The notes beneath the pieces were generated by a model. The model did no database searches, had not been told where the DNA came from, and saw nothing but the letters and a program-made list of their open reading frames with translations. From an uncultured Saprospiraceae bacterium (GTDB taxonomy: Bacteria; Bacteroidota; Bacteroidia; Chitinophagales; Saprospiraceae): 64,000 bases of DNA. Below are positions 8,591 through 18,209 of the stretch, piece after piece. The first letter of the stretch is position 1. The number at the start of each line of letters is the position of its first letter. Both the position numbers and the translations under genes were made by a program. Location: assembly GCA_937959115.1 (NCBI GenBank), contig CALGAW010000027.1, forward strand, positions 1-64,000, read 5' to 3'.

Positions 8591-9730
8591 ATGAGAATTT
8601 TATCACATATAGCAACAATAGCACTTTTATTCAGCCTATTGCTACAAAGCAACGTCTTGCTTGCAAAAGGAAAATGGAAAGATTACAACAAAACAATTGA
8701 AAAGGAACACACCATTGGACAAACAGGTGATTTCGAAATCGATACGAAGCATAGCAACATCGATATCACTACCTGGGACAAGGAAACCGTTTCTGTGAAA
8801 ACAGTCATCTCCGTTGAGGCAAAATCAGAAGAGGAAGCCGAAGAGTTTCTAACGTTTCTTAACCTAGAGTTTATTGAAGGAAGCACTTATTTGAAGTGCG
8901 TAATGGAAAACTCCTACCATGAAAACTACACTTGGAGAGACTATCTTCCTTGGAATATTTCGAACTATAAAACGCTTCAATTTAAAATAGAACATAAGAT
9001 TCAAATGCCAAAAGGCGCTAATCTAAAAATCGAAAATAAACATGGAAATGTAAACATACCTGACCTAGATGGTAAGGTAGACGTTGAACTAAGATATGGA
9101 AACCTATCGGTAGGAACTATTGCAAATGATATGAAACTAGAATTGAAACATGGCAATGCTGATGTAGCTTCGCTAAAAACATTAAATGCTGAATTAGGGT
9201 ATTCAAACTTTTCTATTAATAAAGCAGAAAAAATTTATCTAGAAAGTCGGCACTCAGAAATAGATATAAGGGAAGTCGACCACCTAGAATCAGAATCTCG
9301 CTATGATGAATTTCAAATCGATGTAGTGAATGAAGTCATTGGAGATTGCAGATATTCAGATTTTGAGATCGGTACAATTGACAACATTAAGCTCGACGCC
9401 TCTTATTCTGATTTTACTATGGATAACCTTTCTAAATCCATTCAAGTAGATCTAAGATATGGTGATTTTGAGGTAAAAGAGCTGGATGAAAATTTCAAAG
9501 AAATTGACATCAATAGCGAATACACTGATGTAGATATCGATCTAGATGAATCAACCGACTATAGTCTTCAATTAGAAGGGCTTCACCTCAGTTTACCAGA
9601 AAAATTAAGTAAACTTAAAAATGATATTGAAGACAATACGTCTGAAGTCATTATCAAAACAAAGGAAAAGATAAAAGGACTTCCCCTTATTAGAGCGAAG
9701 ATGCGCTATGGAAGCCTTAGAGTAGAGTAA
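8591..9730 (+). CDS. DUF4097-like beta-strand repeat protein
   Basis: The 379-aa product has a signal peptide (residues about 1-25, ending VLLAKG). After an N-terminal part with the motif GDFEIDTKHSNIDITTWD, most of the chain is a ladder of about 21-residue beta repeats (LELKHGNADV, AELGYSNFSI, ESRYDEFQI, DCRYSDFEI, DLRYGDFEV), the right-handed beta-helix pattern of DUF4097/GIN putative adhesins. Proteins of this type often sit next to ECF sigma/anti-sigma genes in Bacteroidota; their function is not settled. Being inside the operon, it is probably a target or modulator of the envelope response. Confidence 0.8.
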   Translation: MRILSHIATIALLFSLLLQSNVLLAKGKWKDYNKTIEKEHTIGQTGDFEIDTKHSNIDITTWDKETVSVKTVISVEAKSEEEAEEFLTFLNLEFIEGSTYLKCVMENSYHENYTWRDYLPWNISNYKTLQFKIEHKIQMPKGANLKIENKHGNVNIPDLDGKVDVELRYGNLSVGTIANDMKLELKHGNADVASLKTLNAELGYSNFSINKAEKIYLESRHSEIDIREVDHLESESRYDEFQIDVVNEVIGDCRYSDFEIGTIDNIKLDASYSDFTMDNLSKSIQVDLRYGDFEVKELDENFKEIDINSEYTDVDIDLDESTDYSLQLEGLHLSLPEKLSKLKNDIEDNTSEVIIKTKEKIKGLPLIRAKMRYGSLRVE

Positions 9731-9802
9731 GTGTTTTGGGCACATTAGTTGTCTTATGTTAAACCCTTATTGACTATAATTTCAATAGCAACTTTTTCAA
9801 AA

Positions 9803-10591
9803 ATGAAACAAATAACTCTTATTGCACTATTGTGTGCTTGGGTTTGCATTGCTGTAGCTCAAGAAGAAAACAAGCAGCAAGCCACTAAGAAAAACGCACT
9901 CCGAGTCCAAGTAGGATTACAGCAAGGCTACTTCAAAGATTTGAATTTTTCGCCCTTGAATTACTCCTCAATTGGCCTAGCGGTTAAGCTAGGTTACGAA
10001 CGCGAATTGAAAAACAACGATCGACTTTTCTTCACCATCAATCCTCAATTAGGAAGACTGCGATCAGAAGCTTCAAAGTATACAACCTCTGACCATTATA
10101 CCATAAATCTGGAATTGGGTTATCTAGCTGACTTGCCAATCAAATCATCTAAAATTGAAGCGATGGTAGGAGGACAGTTGCACTCCTATCTTGATTTGAC
10201 CTTTTATGGAGGAACCAATGCCGTCAGCTTCTTTGGATTGCATAGTGTGGACCTTCTAGGGCAGATTTCCTGGAATATTTCCGAGAAGCAGATCCTAGAA
10301 AGCAACTTCTCGCTTCCAGTTTTTGGCTTATTGTCTCGACCTCCTTATACCGGATGGGACAAATATATTGTAGAGCATGCGAACAATCCAGTGCCTGTAT
10401 TTTTTAGAGGAGACTGGACATCACTCAACGATTATCTGGCGTTTGCTTGGAATGTTCAGTATCAATATGAACTTGCACCAACGGTAGATCTGATTGCGGA
10501 ATACCAGTTTAGTTATCACAGAACGAAGCAGATAAAAACTGCAATTTTACCCTCAAATCAAATCACTTTTGGAACCCGATTAAAATTTTAA
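9803..10591 (+). CDS. Outer-membrane beta-barrel-like protein of unknown function
   Basis: An upstream in-frame TTG at 9749 exists, but ATG at 9803 starts a clean signal peptide (MKQITLIALLCAWVCIAVAQ) and is preferred, giving 262 aa. The mature part alternates hydrophobic and polar residues with aromatic-rich strands (LGYLADL, NLELGYL, YQYEL, EYQFSYH) and ends in QITFGTRLKF, a terminal-Phe pattern typical of outer-membrane barrels. No specific family was recognised. It sits between the DUF4097 gene and an S41 peptidase gene, 2 bp before the latter, so it is probably the fourth gene of the sigma-factor operon. Confidence 0.72.
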   Translation: MKQITLIALLCAWVCIAVAQEENKQQATKKNALRVQVGLQQGYFKDLNFSPLNYSSIGLAVKLGYERELKNNDRLFFTINPQLGRLRSEASKYTTSDHYTINLELGYLADLPIKSSKIEAMVGGQLHSYLDLTFYGGTNAVSFFGLHSVDLLGQISWNISEKQILESNFSLPVFGLLSRPPYTGWDKYIVEHANNPVPVFFRGDWTSLNDYLAFAWNVQYQYELAPTVDLIAEYQFSYHRTKQIKTAILPSNQITFGTRLKF

Positions 10592-10593
10592 AA

Positions 10594-11646
10594 ATGAAAA
10601 ACATACTAATCATATTATTCTTCTCTAGTTTATTTTACGGTTGTGAAAAAGCATTTTTAGGAGAAGATGAACCCAATGATCCGATCAATAATTTCGAGTT
10701 ATTCTGGAATGATTTTGATCAACATTATGGCCTTTTCCAAGCAAGAGGATGGAATTGGGACAGTATCTACACCGTATACAGCCCTCAAGTAACTGATCAG
10801 ACTACAGATGGTGAGTTATGGGACATTTTTACAGATATGATTGGTTACTTAGATGATAGTCATACGTTTGTTGTCTCCCCTCCACCAAGCGAACGGTTCT
10901 TTGCTTCAGGCTCTGAAAACGACAGTATTGTAGACGCAGAATTTAGTTTTGATCTGGTTAAAAGCAACTATCTTGAAAATATCAAAGACATTCCATATAC
11001 GGATCAGGATTCCGATTTTATTTATGGAACGATAAAGAACAAAGATATCGGCTACATCTTCATAGAAGCAATAGAAACAAGCAATAATGATTACATGGAT
11101 GACGTATTAAAAGATATTGGAAATCACAAGGGAATGATACTTGACCTAAGAAATAACTCTGGCGGGGATGACCAAACAGCAGACGCTATTGCGGGCCGAT
11201 TTGCCGACGGAGATCATTTCATCTATACTGTCCAGGAGCGTAACGGACCCAATCACACCGATTTTGCAGAAAAAAAGATGTACTACACTTCCAAGCAAGG
11301 AACCGAACACTTTTCCAAGCCTTTAATTGTTCTAACGGACCAGATTACGGTGAGCGCAGCTGAGGTTTTACTGCTTCACCTTAAGTCTTTTAATCAAGTT
11401 ACACAGATCGGCGATGTCACATCAGGCGATTTTTCTGATATCTCAATGCGGAAATTTTTACCAAATGGGTGGCAGTATCAGTTTTCTATCATGCAATTCC
11501 TATTACCGGATGGCAGTAGTTTGGATGGCGTTGGGCATGTTCCTGATGTGGTGGTGCGGAATACGGTGGCGGATATTCAGGCGGGGGAGGATAAAGTGCT
11601 CGAGAAGGCTCTTGAATATTTATGGGATGAGTATGGGATTGAGTAG
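10594..11646 (+). CDS. S41 family lipoprotein peptidase
   Basis: The 350-aa product begins with a lipoprotein signal (FSSLFYGC, acylated Cys17). The S41 (tail-specific/C-terminal processing peptidase) fold is shown by GYLDDSHTFV (about 87-96), the strand KDIGYIFIEAI, DLRNNSGGDDQTADAIA (about 185-201) and PLIVLTDQITVSAAEVLL. Ser254 in TVSAAE is the expected nucleophile. No PDZ domain is obvious, so it resembles the TSP/photoreceptor-binding subgroup rather than CtpA. It likely works on the periplasmic face of the envelope as the last gene of the sigma-factor operon, starting 2 bp after the preceding stop. Confidence 0.88.
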   Translation: MKNILIILFFSSLFYGCEKAFLGEDEPNDPINNFELFWNDFDQHYGLFQARGWNWDSIYTVYSPQVTDQTTDGELWDIFTDMIGYLDDSHTFVVSPPPSERFFASGSENDSIVDAEFSFDLVKSNYLENIKDIPYTDQDSDFIYGTIKNKDIGYIFIEAIETSNNDYMDDVLKDIGNHKGMILDLRNNSGGDDQTADAIAGRFADGDHFIYTVQERNGPNHTDFAEKKMYYTSKQGTEHFSKPLIVLTDQITVSAAEVLLLHLKSFNQVTQIGDVTSGDFSDISMRKFLPNGWQYQFSIMQFLLPDGSSLDGVGHVPDVVVRNTVADIQAGEDKVLEKALEYLWDEYGIE

Positions 11647-11785
11647 GCGCGACACCATAGTAGCATTAAAAGTCAATTCCTACTACGTAATGCGGGTTAA
11701 AAGTTATACATTCAAGATGTAAAGATTAACAGGTTGATCTTGAAGAAGTGTTAATCGCCATTTTGAAAACTTATGATAATTTAAA

Positions 11786-12967
11786 ATGAAACAAACTACA
11801 TTATTTCTTCTATTCGTATTAAAAACCCTCTCCATCTTTGCACAAACGGACTTACCCGTTCTAAGAACCGAGACGACAGACCTATCTATTAAAGATGGAA
11901 GTGTCCTCAGGGTGGATTATTGGACAATTGATCCCACAATAGAATTAGATGTTTACGTAGCGGATAAGATCAATCAGACAAAACTTGTTACGTTCTATTC
12001 TGACATAGATTCTATTACCTTCCAACTCGCCCCAAGAGAACAAAAGGATTTTCTTGTCATTCTAAACAACAAGGACACTTGTTTAACCCGAATAAAAAGC
12101 GGTATCACATTCATTAAATCGGATAATCTTCAACTTACTCAGGATTCCATCCCATTTACTCTTACCAGTGCAAACAACATTATCATACAAACTGTGCTCA
12201 ACAAGGTAGACACACTTAACTTGATGTTTCATACGGCACAAGGATCAATTAGTTTGACAGAAAAAGCGGTTGCAAAAATTGCAAATAAAAGTTTCGACAA
12301 GTCTGAAACGGCAATCACTTGGGGTGGAGAAAGCACCGCTAGATATAGCCAAGGAAACTACATGAGAATTAAAGGGTTTGAATGGAAAAATGTAACGATT
12401 TGGGAGGACAAAAATACCGGTCCAAGTGCAGATGGGAAATTTGGCCCAAGTCTTTTCCAAAACAAAGTGATTGAGTTAAACTATGATCAAAACGTGATGG
12501 TTATTCATTCATATCTCCCTGATTTGGATCGCCTCTATGAAAAAACGGATATCCTATTCAATCAACATTTAATGTTTGTAGAAACAAAATACAAGACAAA
12601 TAGAAATCGATATGTAAACAAGGTGTTAATTCATTCAGGATTTGGCGGAACACTTTTATTGGATGATAAATTCGTTAAAGAAAACAATATTGGAGACCAA
12701 CTTAAGACGATAAGTGAAAGTCAGCTAACTGATTCTCATGGGAATGTTCTCAAAACAAAACAGGCAATACTTCCTTGTTTTGCACTAGGAAAAAGTAAGT
12801 TCAAAGACATGCCAATTAGTTTCTTTCAAGGAGCACTCGGCCGACAACACATGAGTGTAATTGGTGGGAATGTCTTGAAGCGATTTAATGTCTTTTTTGA
12901 TTTACAAAACGCCCATTTCTATTACAAACCCAATAACCTAACAGCATTACCCTTCGAAAACACCTAA
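11786..12967 (+). CDS. Retropepsin-like (aspartyl-protease-fold) protein lacking the catalytic Asp
   Basis: The 393-aa protein has a signal peptide (cut near SIFAQ). The C-terminal half (about 270-380) follows the retropepsin-like pattern of Bacteroidota: NKVLIHSGFGGTLLLDD, then GNVLKTKQAIL, LGKSKFKDMPISFF, and SVIGGNVLKRFNVFFDLQN. In active members the first motif reads as a D-T/S-G triad; here the position is His-Ser-Gly, so the catalytic aspartate is absent. An N-terminal half domain (about 130-235) may be a second degenerate lobe. It is probably a secreted or periplasmic binding protein or inactive protease; function unknown. It stands alone, about 140 bp after the S41 gene. Confidence 0.65.
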   Translation: MKQTTLFLLFVLKTLSIFAQTDLPVLRTETTDLSIKDGSVLRVDYWTIDPTIELDVYVADKINQTKLVTFYSDIDSITFQLAPREQKDFLVILNNKDTCLTRIKSGITFIKSDNLQLTQDSIPFTLTSANNIIIQTVLNKVDTLNLMFHTAQGSISLTEKAVAKIANKSFDKSETAITWGGESTARYSQGNYMRIKGFEWKNVTIWEDKNTGPSADGKFGPSLFQNKVIELNYDQNVMVIHSYLPDLDRLYEKTDILFNQHLMFVETKYKTNRNRYVNKVLIHSGFGGTLLLDDKFVKENNIGDQLKTISESQLTDSHGNVLKTKQAILPCFALGKSKFKDMPISFFQGALGRQHMSVIGGNVLKRFNVFFDLQNAHFYYKPNNLTALPFENT

Positions 12968-12972
12968 GACCG

Positions 12973-12995
12973 ATGGTTGAAAACCATACCTTTTT
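12973..12995 (+). terminator. Weak intrinsic terminator after the retropepsin-like gene
   Basis: A 6-bp stem ATGGTT/AACCAT with a 3-base loop, then ACC and TTTTT, lies between two convergent genes. Confidence 0.45.
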
Positions 12996-13949
12996 CTAGC
13001 TGTTATTCTTAAAAATTGAATAAAACTCAGCCTTTAATTCTTCTACCTCTTCCACCGAATACTTCCTAGAAAAGTGGACCGGTATCGCCTCCTTCACCCG
13101 ACAGTCTTTCATTATTTTAGCAGATTGCTTAGTGTAACTGTGATAATTCTGTACGGCTAACTCCTTGTCTTCTTCCTTGTAAAAGGATTCAATAAACACC
13201 TGATCGCATTCGGTAAACAACGCCTTGATTTTAGTATGGTTCTCGGCACTAGCCGCATGATCCATGATAACACCAAGGGTTTGCCCCTTCTTCACCTCCA
13301 ACAAGTGGAACAGATCACCTGCCTTCAGTGATTGGCGCTCCACCTCTATCAAAGCATCTGGCAACTGCGCATCGTAAGCAGTCTTTAGTTGTCCGACCCA
13401 TCGGCCTGGGTTCCATTCTGCTTGCTGCATATTGATCTTGGTGGTGTCTTTTTCCTTGAATAAGTAGGCAACTGTTGGCAGTTTATGATCTAGCAGTGTG
13501 CAGTAGACGTCTAGAGCCTTATTGCTGTAAACGGTATCGTAGTCCTTGGTGTCCAGTGGCTCAATATCCCAAAGCGGTGGTCTGAGTAGGGCTTTTTTGA
13601 GTTGACCAGCTTCCGTTATTTCTCGAACCTCGTAAGTAACGGAGTTGGGTTCTATGAGGTTCCAGCTGTAGCCTCTGATCTTGGCTTGTAGCTGGGCGGT
13701 GATGTTGGGCGGGCCGATGAGTGTGATCTGTTTTTGAGTGCCGATCTGATGTCTGAGTACAAAGTCGAAATTAATCCAATGGTCGATGTGGGTGTGACTG
13801 ATGAACAGGGCACTAATATTCTGACATTCTCTTACCGTGAGGTCGCTAGCTTCCCCGCAATCACAGAGGTAATAGCTAGAATGATTATCAAGGGCGACTA
13901 GTATCGAAATGTCTTCGTTCTGCTTGCTTTTTATAATCGGTTGAAACAT
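12996..13949 (-). CDS. MBL-fold metallo-hydrolase, ribonuclease Z-like
   Basis: The 317-aa product carries the metallo-beta-lactamase signature SHTHIDHW (His52, His54, Asp56, His57), then GVIMDHA and the C-terminal IPVHFSRKY, in the order seen in RNase Z/ElaC-type proteins (305-320 aa). The usual N-terminal LGTGSA motif is replaced by a divergent start, so substrate identity (tRNA 3' processing or another phosphodiester) is uncertain. A Cys-rich DCGEAS occupies the place of the usual DCGEGT. It is transcribed on the minus strand alone, convergent with the upstream plus-strand gene. Confidence 0.8.
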   Translation of the reverse strand: MFQPIIKSKQNEDISILVALDNHSSYYLCDCGEASDLTVRECQNISALFISHTHIDHWINFDFVLRHQIGTQKQITLIGPPNITAQLQAKIRGYSWNLIEPNSVTYEVREITEAGQLKKALLRPPLWDIEPLDTKDYDTVYSNKALDVYCTLLDHKLPTVAYLFKEKDTTKINMQQAEWNPGRWVGQLKTAYDAQLPDALIEVERQSLKAGDLFHLLEVKKGQTLGVIMDHAASAENHTKIKALFTECDQVFIESFYKEEDKELAVQNYHSYTKQSAKIMKDCRVKEAIPVHFSRKYSVEEVEELKAEFYSIFKNNS

Positions 13950-14071
13950 TTTTGTATTTTATATAGACACGCTTATTCCTCAAGCCTTAAAATGCTAAAA
14001 TTTGGTCTAAAGTCAATGTAAACCAGCATTACTTAATGGCTAAATGATCATTATTCTTTGGGAATTCAATA

Positions 14072-14266
14072 TTACCGTTCATTTCCATGCTTGTAATGTC
14101 CTGTAATCTTAGCAAGCTTTAGCTGAATTTCTTCTTCATCTAGGGTGTGTTGAAGGCGGACGAACTCCTGACTCCACTTGCCTTTTACGATTTTTATCCG
14201 CTTGTTATCGCGGTAAATAATCACCTTCTGATCTTTTGTTATTTTATAAGAGAATGGTCTTTCCAT
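14072..14266 (-). CDS. Small conserved-looking hypothetical protein (64 aa)
   Basis: The product is short, basic and hydrophilic (MERPFSYKITKDQKVIIYR...), with a strand-rich N-terminus and a helical C-terminus. No signal peptide, membrane segment or metal motif is visible, so it is probably cytoplasmic. Support for a real gene is a good ATG start and a TAATTTTG -7-type element 12 bp upstream on the minus strand. Function not recognised. Confidence 0.55.
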   Translation of the reverse strand: MERPFSYKITKDQKVIIYRDNKRIKIVKGKWSQEFVRLQHTLDEEEIQLKLAKITGHYKHGNER

Positions 14267-14277
14267 AACTATAAATA

Positions 14278-14285
14278 CAAAATTA
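14278..14285 (-). promoter_or_regulatory. Candidate -7 promoter element (TAATTTTG)
   Basis: It matches the Bacteroidota TAnnTTTG consensus on the minus strand, just upstream of the 64-aa gene. No convincing -33 TTTG was found. Confidence 0.4.
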
Positions 14286-14389
14286 GTTGTCCAATAGTTC
14301 CTTTAATCGAAAAAACTCCTTTAACTTCCTGATAAACAATCATTCAGGAAGACAAACAACGAATGGCATTTTAGTTAAAAAAGCTATTT

Positions 14390-16888
14390 TCAATCTCGAA
14401 AATAAACCCGCTTCACCCGAGCCGAAACAGCCGTCAGCCCCTCATAAGCAATTGTGCCCGCTGCCTTGGCAAAATCAGCAATCGGCAAATTCGCCCCAAA
14501 CACCTCAACAGTATCGCCTTCCTGAGCTTCTGGAATATCAGTCAAATCAAGCATGGTCATATCCATACACACATTACCGATCACAGGCGCCAGCTGACCA
14601 TGCACCCATACCTGCCCTAACCCATCGCTCAACCGTCTAAAAAAGCCGTCTGCATATCCAATACTGATCGTACCAATGCGAGACATGCGTTTTACTTCCC
14701 CTACCCGATTATAGCCAACCGAAACACCAGTTTCCACTTCTTTAATCTGGGAGATCGTTGCCTTGAGTGTACAGACCGTTTGCAAGCGTTCTTGGATCTT
14801 CGGATTGCCGTCTACCCCATATAAGCCAATACCCAACCGTACCATTTCAAACTGTGCCTCTGGAAAACGAGAAATACCTGATGTGTTAAGCATATGTCGA
14901 ATTGGCTGAACATCAAGCTCCTCGGATAATTGTCTTGTGAAATGCTGAAAGCTGGCAAGCTGTTCTTTTGTAAATGAATCATGCGCGGGGTTGTCACTAC
15001 TTGCCAAGTGAGAAAACACAGAGACAAGGCAAATCTCATCTGTGTAGTTGAGCAACACATCACTCAATTGCACACAGTCTTTAGGCTCAAAACCAAGTCG
15101 CTTCATCCCCGTATCTAGCATAATGTGAACAGGGATTGGCGCCTCTTTTTCCAAGGCAATCAGCTGTTGGAGTAGGGAGAAACTATAGACTTGCGGCTCT
15201 AATTGATAGCGTACCAACGTACCAAGGCTTGAAGGTTCTGGATTCATCACCATGATCGGTAATTGAATGCCGGCTTTGCGAAGCTCAACGCCTTCATCCG
15301 TATAAGCTACTGCTAGATAATCAATCTGTTGAAACTCCAGGAGACGAGCAATCTCTAAGCTTCCACTGCCATAACCAGATGCCTTCACCATTGCCATCAG
15401 CTTTGTGCCAGGCTCTAGGAGGTTTCGATATACATTCAAGTTATGACTTACTGCAGAAAGGTTGATCTCTAAAACCGTTTTGTGCTTCTTTTGGATTAAA
15501 ACATTAGCAATGTCTTCAAACTTAAAGGTTCGAGCGCCTTTCAACAATACGCTTGAATTGTTCAATGTTTTTAAATATTCCTTATCAGAAAGAAATGCCT
15601 TTGTAGTAGGATATTCTCGAAAGGAAATAGAGGATATCAAGTGCGGTTTTACATTAGGAATTGCAGGCCCAATACCAATCAATTCACTAACTTCCATACC
15701 ATTCACTAAATCAGCAACTCTTGAATACAACGCTTGATCTGTTAGACCACTTTGTAAAATATCAGATAGAATGACAACCGTTTTTTCGTGATGGGTTTGT
15801 TCCAATAAAAAATCAAGCGCAATTTCAAGCGAATTTAAGTCATTATTATACCCATCATTGATAATTGTACAATTGTTTACACCTTCAAGTAGTTCTAGGC
15901 GTAACGGCAAGGAACGAAGGAGTTGCATCCGCTTGCTAATTTCTTCAAACGGAACATTAAAACAGTCCAGGAGACACCAGCAGTGAACGCTATTTTCAAT
16001 ATACGCTTCTCCTTGAAAAGGCAATTGAATTTTATAACTTGAACCAATAGAATCCCTTTCCTTTCCAGGAAAAACAGCAGTGAGAATTGTACTTTTGTGG
16101 GCTTGTTCAATCTTAGTGATTTGTAAATCTGCTTTCTGTTTATATGACCAAGTATAGGTGTTTTTCTCAGGATATAACCGTTGTACTGCCTTATGTATTT
16201 CAGGATAGTCCATGCAATAAACGATCAAGGAAGCATGTTTGGCCAGCTTCAGTTTTTCGATTACTTTCTCCTCAATACTTGAAAAGCCCTCGCTGTGTGC
16301 CTCACCGATATTTGTAATCAGACAGATATCGCAGTGAATGATCGGAACCAGTTGCTTCATTTCTTCAGTAGTGGAAATCCCAGCTTCAAAAATACCAAGC
16401 TCATCGCCTTCACTTATCTGCCAAACAGACAACGGCACACCGATTTGAGAATTATAGCTTTTCGGACTCTTCACCACCTTATAATCCACCGCCAACAGTT
16501 GCGACAGCCATTCCTTGACAATCGTCTTGCCATTGCTCCCTGTCACACCAATCACAGGAATGTCAAATTGATTGCGATGATGCGCTGTCAATGCCTGCAA
16601 CGCGGTTAATGTGTTCTCAACTAGGATGATATGTACATCTTTCAAGGTATCGCGGTCTGGCGCCTCACTGACAAGGAAAAATCGGACGCCTTTCTCATAA
16701 CACTGTTGAATGTAGTGATTGCCATTGTGGTTTTTGCCTACTAAGGCAATAAACATTGCTCCGACAGAAGGAAAGCTGCGTCTACTATCCGTCAATAAAA
16801 ACCGAACTGGCAAATTAGATGGTTGGCTAGAGAGGAGCCTGCCATTAGTGATTTTTGCTATGTCTGATATAGTGTAGTTGGTTCTCAC
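14390..16888 (-). CDS. murF-alr: Bifunctional UDP-MurNAc-tripeptide:D-Ala-D-Ala ligase / alanine racemase
   Basis: The 832-aa protein fuses two peptidoglycan-precursor enzymes, a fusion well known in Bacteroidota. Residues 1 to about 460 are MurF: the ATP-binding loop GVTGSNGKT is at 114-122, with LITNIGEAHSEGF and INDGYNNDLNSLEIAL further on. Residues about 465-832 are alanine racemase: the PLP lysine lies in MAMVKASGYG, and RLGIGLYGV, VGYNRVGE (catalytic Tyr region) and GTISIGYADGF follow. The product joins D-Ala-D-Ala to the UDP-MurNAc-tripeptide and makes the D-alanine for it, in the cytoplasm. It is downstream of purD by 55 bp on the same strand, so it may be the last gene of the amidohydrolase-purD-murF/alr transcript. 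Confidence 0.96.
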   Translation of the reverse strand: MRTNYTISDIAKITNGRLLSSQPSNLPVRFLLTDSRRSFPSVGAMFIALVGKNHNGNHYIQQCYEKGVRFFLVSEAPDRDTLKDVHIILVENTLTALQALTAHHRNQFDIPVIGVTGSNGKTIVKEWLSQLLAVDYKVVKSPKSYNSQIGVPLSVWQISEGDELGIFEAGISTTEEMKQLVPIIHCDICLITNIGEAHSEGFSSIEEKVIEKLKLAKHASLIVYCMDYPEIHKAVQRLYPEKNTYTWSYKQKADLQITKIEQAHKSTILTAVFPGKERDSIGSSYKIQLPFQGEAYIENSVHCWCLLDCFNVPFEEISKRMQLLRSLPLRLELLEGVNNCTIINDGYNNDLNSLEIALDFLLEQTHHEKTVVILSDILQSGLTDQALYSRVADLVNGMEVSELIGIGPAIPNVKPHLISSISFREYPTTKAFLSDKEYLKTLNNSSVLLKGARTFKFEDIANVLIQKKHKTVLEINLSAVSHNLNVYRNLLEPGTKLMAMVKASGYGSGSLEIARLLEFQQIDYLAVAYTDEGVELRKAGIQLPIMVMNPEPSSLGTLVRYQLEPQVYSFSLLQQLIALEKEAPIPVHIMLDTGMKRLGFEPKDCVQLSDVLLNYTDEICLVSVFSHLASSDNPAHDSFTKEQLASFQHFTRQLSEELDVQPIRHMLNTSGISRFPEAQFEMVRLGIGLYGVDGNPKIQERLQTVCTLKATISQIKEVETGVSVGYNRVGEVKRMSRIGTISIGYADGFFRRLSDGLGQVWVHGQLAPVIGNVCMDMTMLDLTDIPEAQEGDTVEVFGANLPIADFAKAAGTIAYEGLTAVSARVKRVYFRD

Positions 16889-16943
16889 TTTGTTGTCTTG
16901 TCAAGTTCAAATTAGCTTTAATCCTTCTTCGCTTTGACTTAAT

Positions 16944-18209
16944 TTATAAATCAAATCCGATATCCTTACGGTAATATTTCCCATCAAAATCAATGCGTTT
17001 TGCGTTCTTGTAGGATTGAGTCAGTGCTTGTTGCATCGTGTTGCCAAAGGAAGTAATAGCAATGACTCTTCCTCCATTCGTTACGATGTTTCCTTCATGC
17101 TGTTTCGTTCCAGCTTGGAAGACTTGACTGCCTTTAGCATCGTCAATACCAGAAATCAGTTTTCCTTTCTCGTACCCTTCTGGATAGCCGCCTGAAACAA
17201 GCATCACGGTTGCTGTCGTTCTAGGATCAATGTCAAGGATTTGCTTGTGCAAAGATTCAGTGGCGGTGGCTTCTAGGAGCTGTACCAAGTCCGTTTTTAT
17301 CCTTGGTAGGACGGCTTCTGTTTCTGGATCTCCCATTCGGCAATTGTACTCAATGACCTTCGGTTGGCCTTTCACATTAATCAACCCTAAAAATATAAAT
17401 CCTTTGTAGGTAATTTCCTGTTCCTGTAATCCTTTGATGGTTGGTTCTATGATCTGAATGCGCACCTTTTCCATCAAATCATCATTGACAAATGGAGGTG
17501 GAGAGATTGCTCCCATTCCGCCAGTGTTCAGGCCTGAGTCTTTTTCGCCGATGCGCTTATAATCTTTTGCTACAGGCAATACTTTATACGAAGTTCCATC
17601 TGACAGCACAAATACAGAGAACTCAATACCGTCTAAAAACTCTTCAATGACAACCGTTTTACTGGCTTCACCAAACTTACCGGCCAGCATGTTGGCTAGG
17701 GCGTCTTTTGCATTGTCTCGATCCTCAATAATCAGCACGCCCTTACCACCAGCCAATCCGTCTGCTTTTAGAACGATGGGGGGTTGCTGTTGATCGATGA
17801 AGGCGTATCCTTCTTCTACATTTGCATTGGTAAACTCCTGATAGCTTGCCGTTGGGATGTCGTATTCCTTCATGAATCGCTTGGCGTAGGCCTTGCTGCC
17901 TTCTAGTAATGCGCCTTGCTTCGAAGGGCCGATAACATGGATGTGTTTTAAATTATCCTGTTGAAAATAATCGTAAATACCACGGACCAATGGTTCTTCT
18001 GGTCCGATAATTACCAGTTCGATTTTCTGTTCTTTACAAAAAGCACCAACCTGCTCAAAGGCATTAGGATTGAGGTCAATGTTCGTGGCTATCTCAGCAG
18101 TTCCAGCATTACCAGGTGCGACAAACAACTGTTGACAATCTGGACTTTTCAACAAACTAGCAGCAAATGCGTGCTCTCTTCCTCCACTTCCTAGCAACAG
18201 TATTCTCAT
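16944..18209 (-). CDS. purD: Phosphoribosylamine-glycine ligase (GAR synthetase)
   Basis: The 421-aa product is full length for the ATP-grasp enzyme that makes glycinamide ribonucleotide in purine biosynthesis. Family motifs are GSGGREHA (7-14), [42 protein letters not shown] and [17 protein letters not shown]. Its ATG overlaps the stop codon of the upstream amidohydrolase gene by one base on the minus strand (TAATG), so translation is likely coupled to that gene. Cytoplasmic. Confidence 0.97.
   Translation of the reverse strand: MRILLLGSGGREHAFAASLLKSPDCQQLFVAPGNAGTAEIATNIDLNPNAFEQVGAFCKEQKIELVIIGPEEPLVRGIYDYFQQDNLKHIHVIGPSKQGALLEGSKAYAKRFMKEYDIPTASYQEFTNANVEEGYAFIDQQQPPIVLKADGLAGGKGVLIIEDRDNAKDALANMLAGKFGEASKTVVIEEFLDGIEFSVFVLSDGTSYKVLPVAKDYKRIGEKDSGLNTGGMGAISPPPFVNDDLMEKVRIQIIEPTIKGLQEQEITYKGFIFLGLINVKGQPKVIEYNCRMGDPETEAVLPRIKTDLVQLLEATATESLHKQILDIDPRTTATVMLVSGGYPEGYEKGKLISGIDDAKGSQVFQAGTKQHEGNIVTNGGRVIAITSFGNTMQQALTQSYKNAKRIDFDGKYYRKDIGFDL

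Noticed and set aside
11414-11722. 102-aa plus-strand frame overlapping the end of the S41 gene
   Set aside because: It is a shadow in another frame of the S41 coding sequence, with a composition unlike its neighbours.
14287-14640. 117-aa plus-strand frame opposite the end of murF-alr
   Set aside because: Antisense to a well-supported gene, Pro/Gln-rich, with no homology features.
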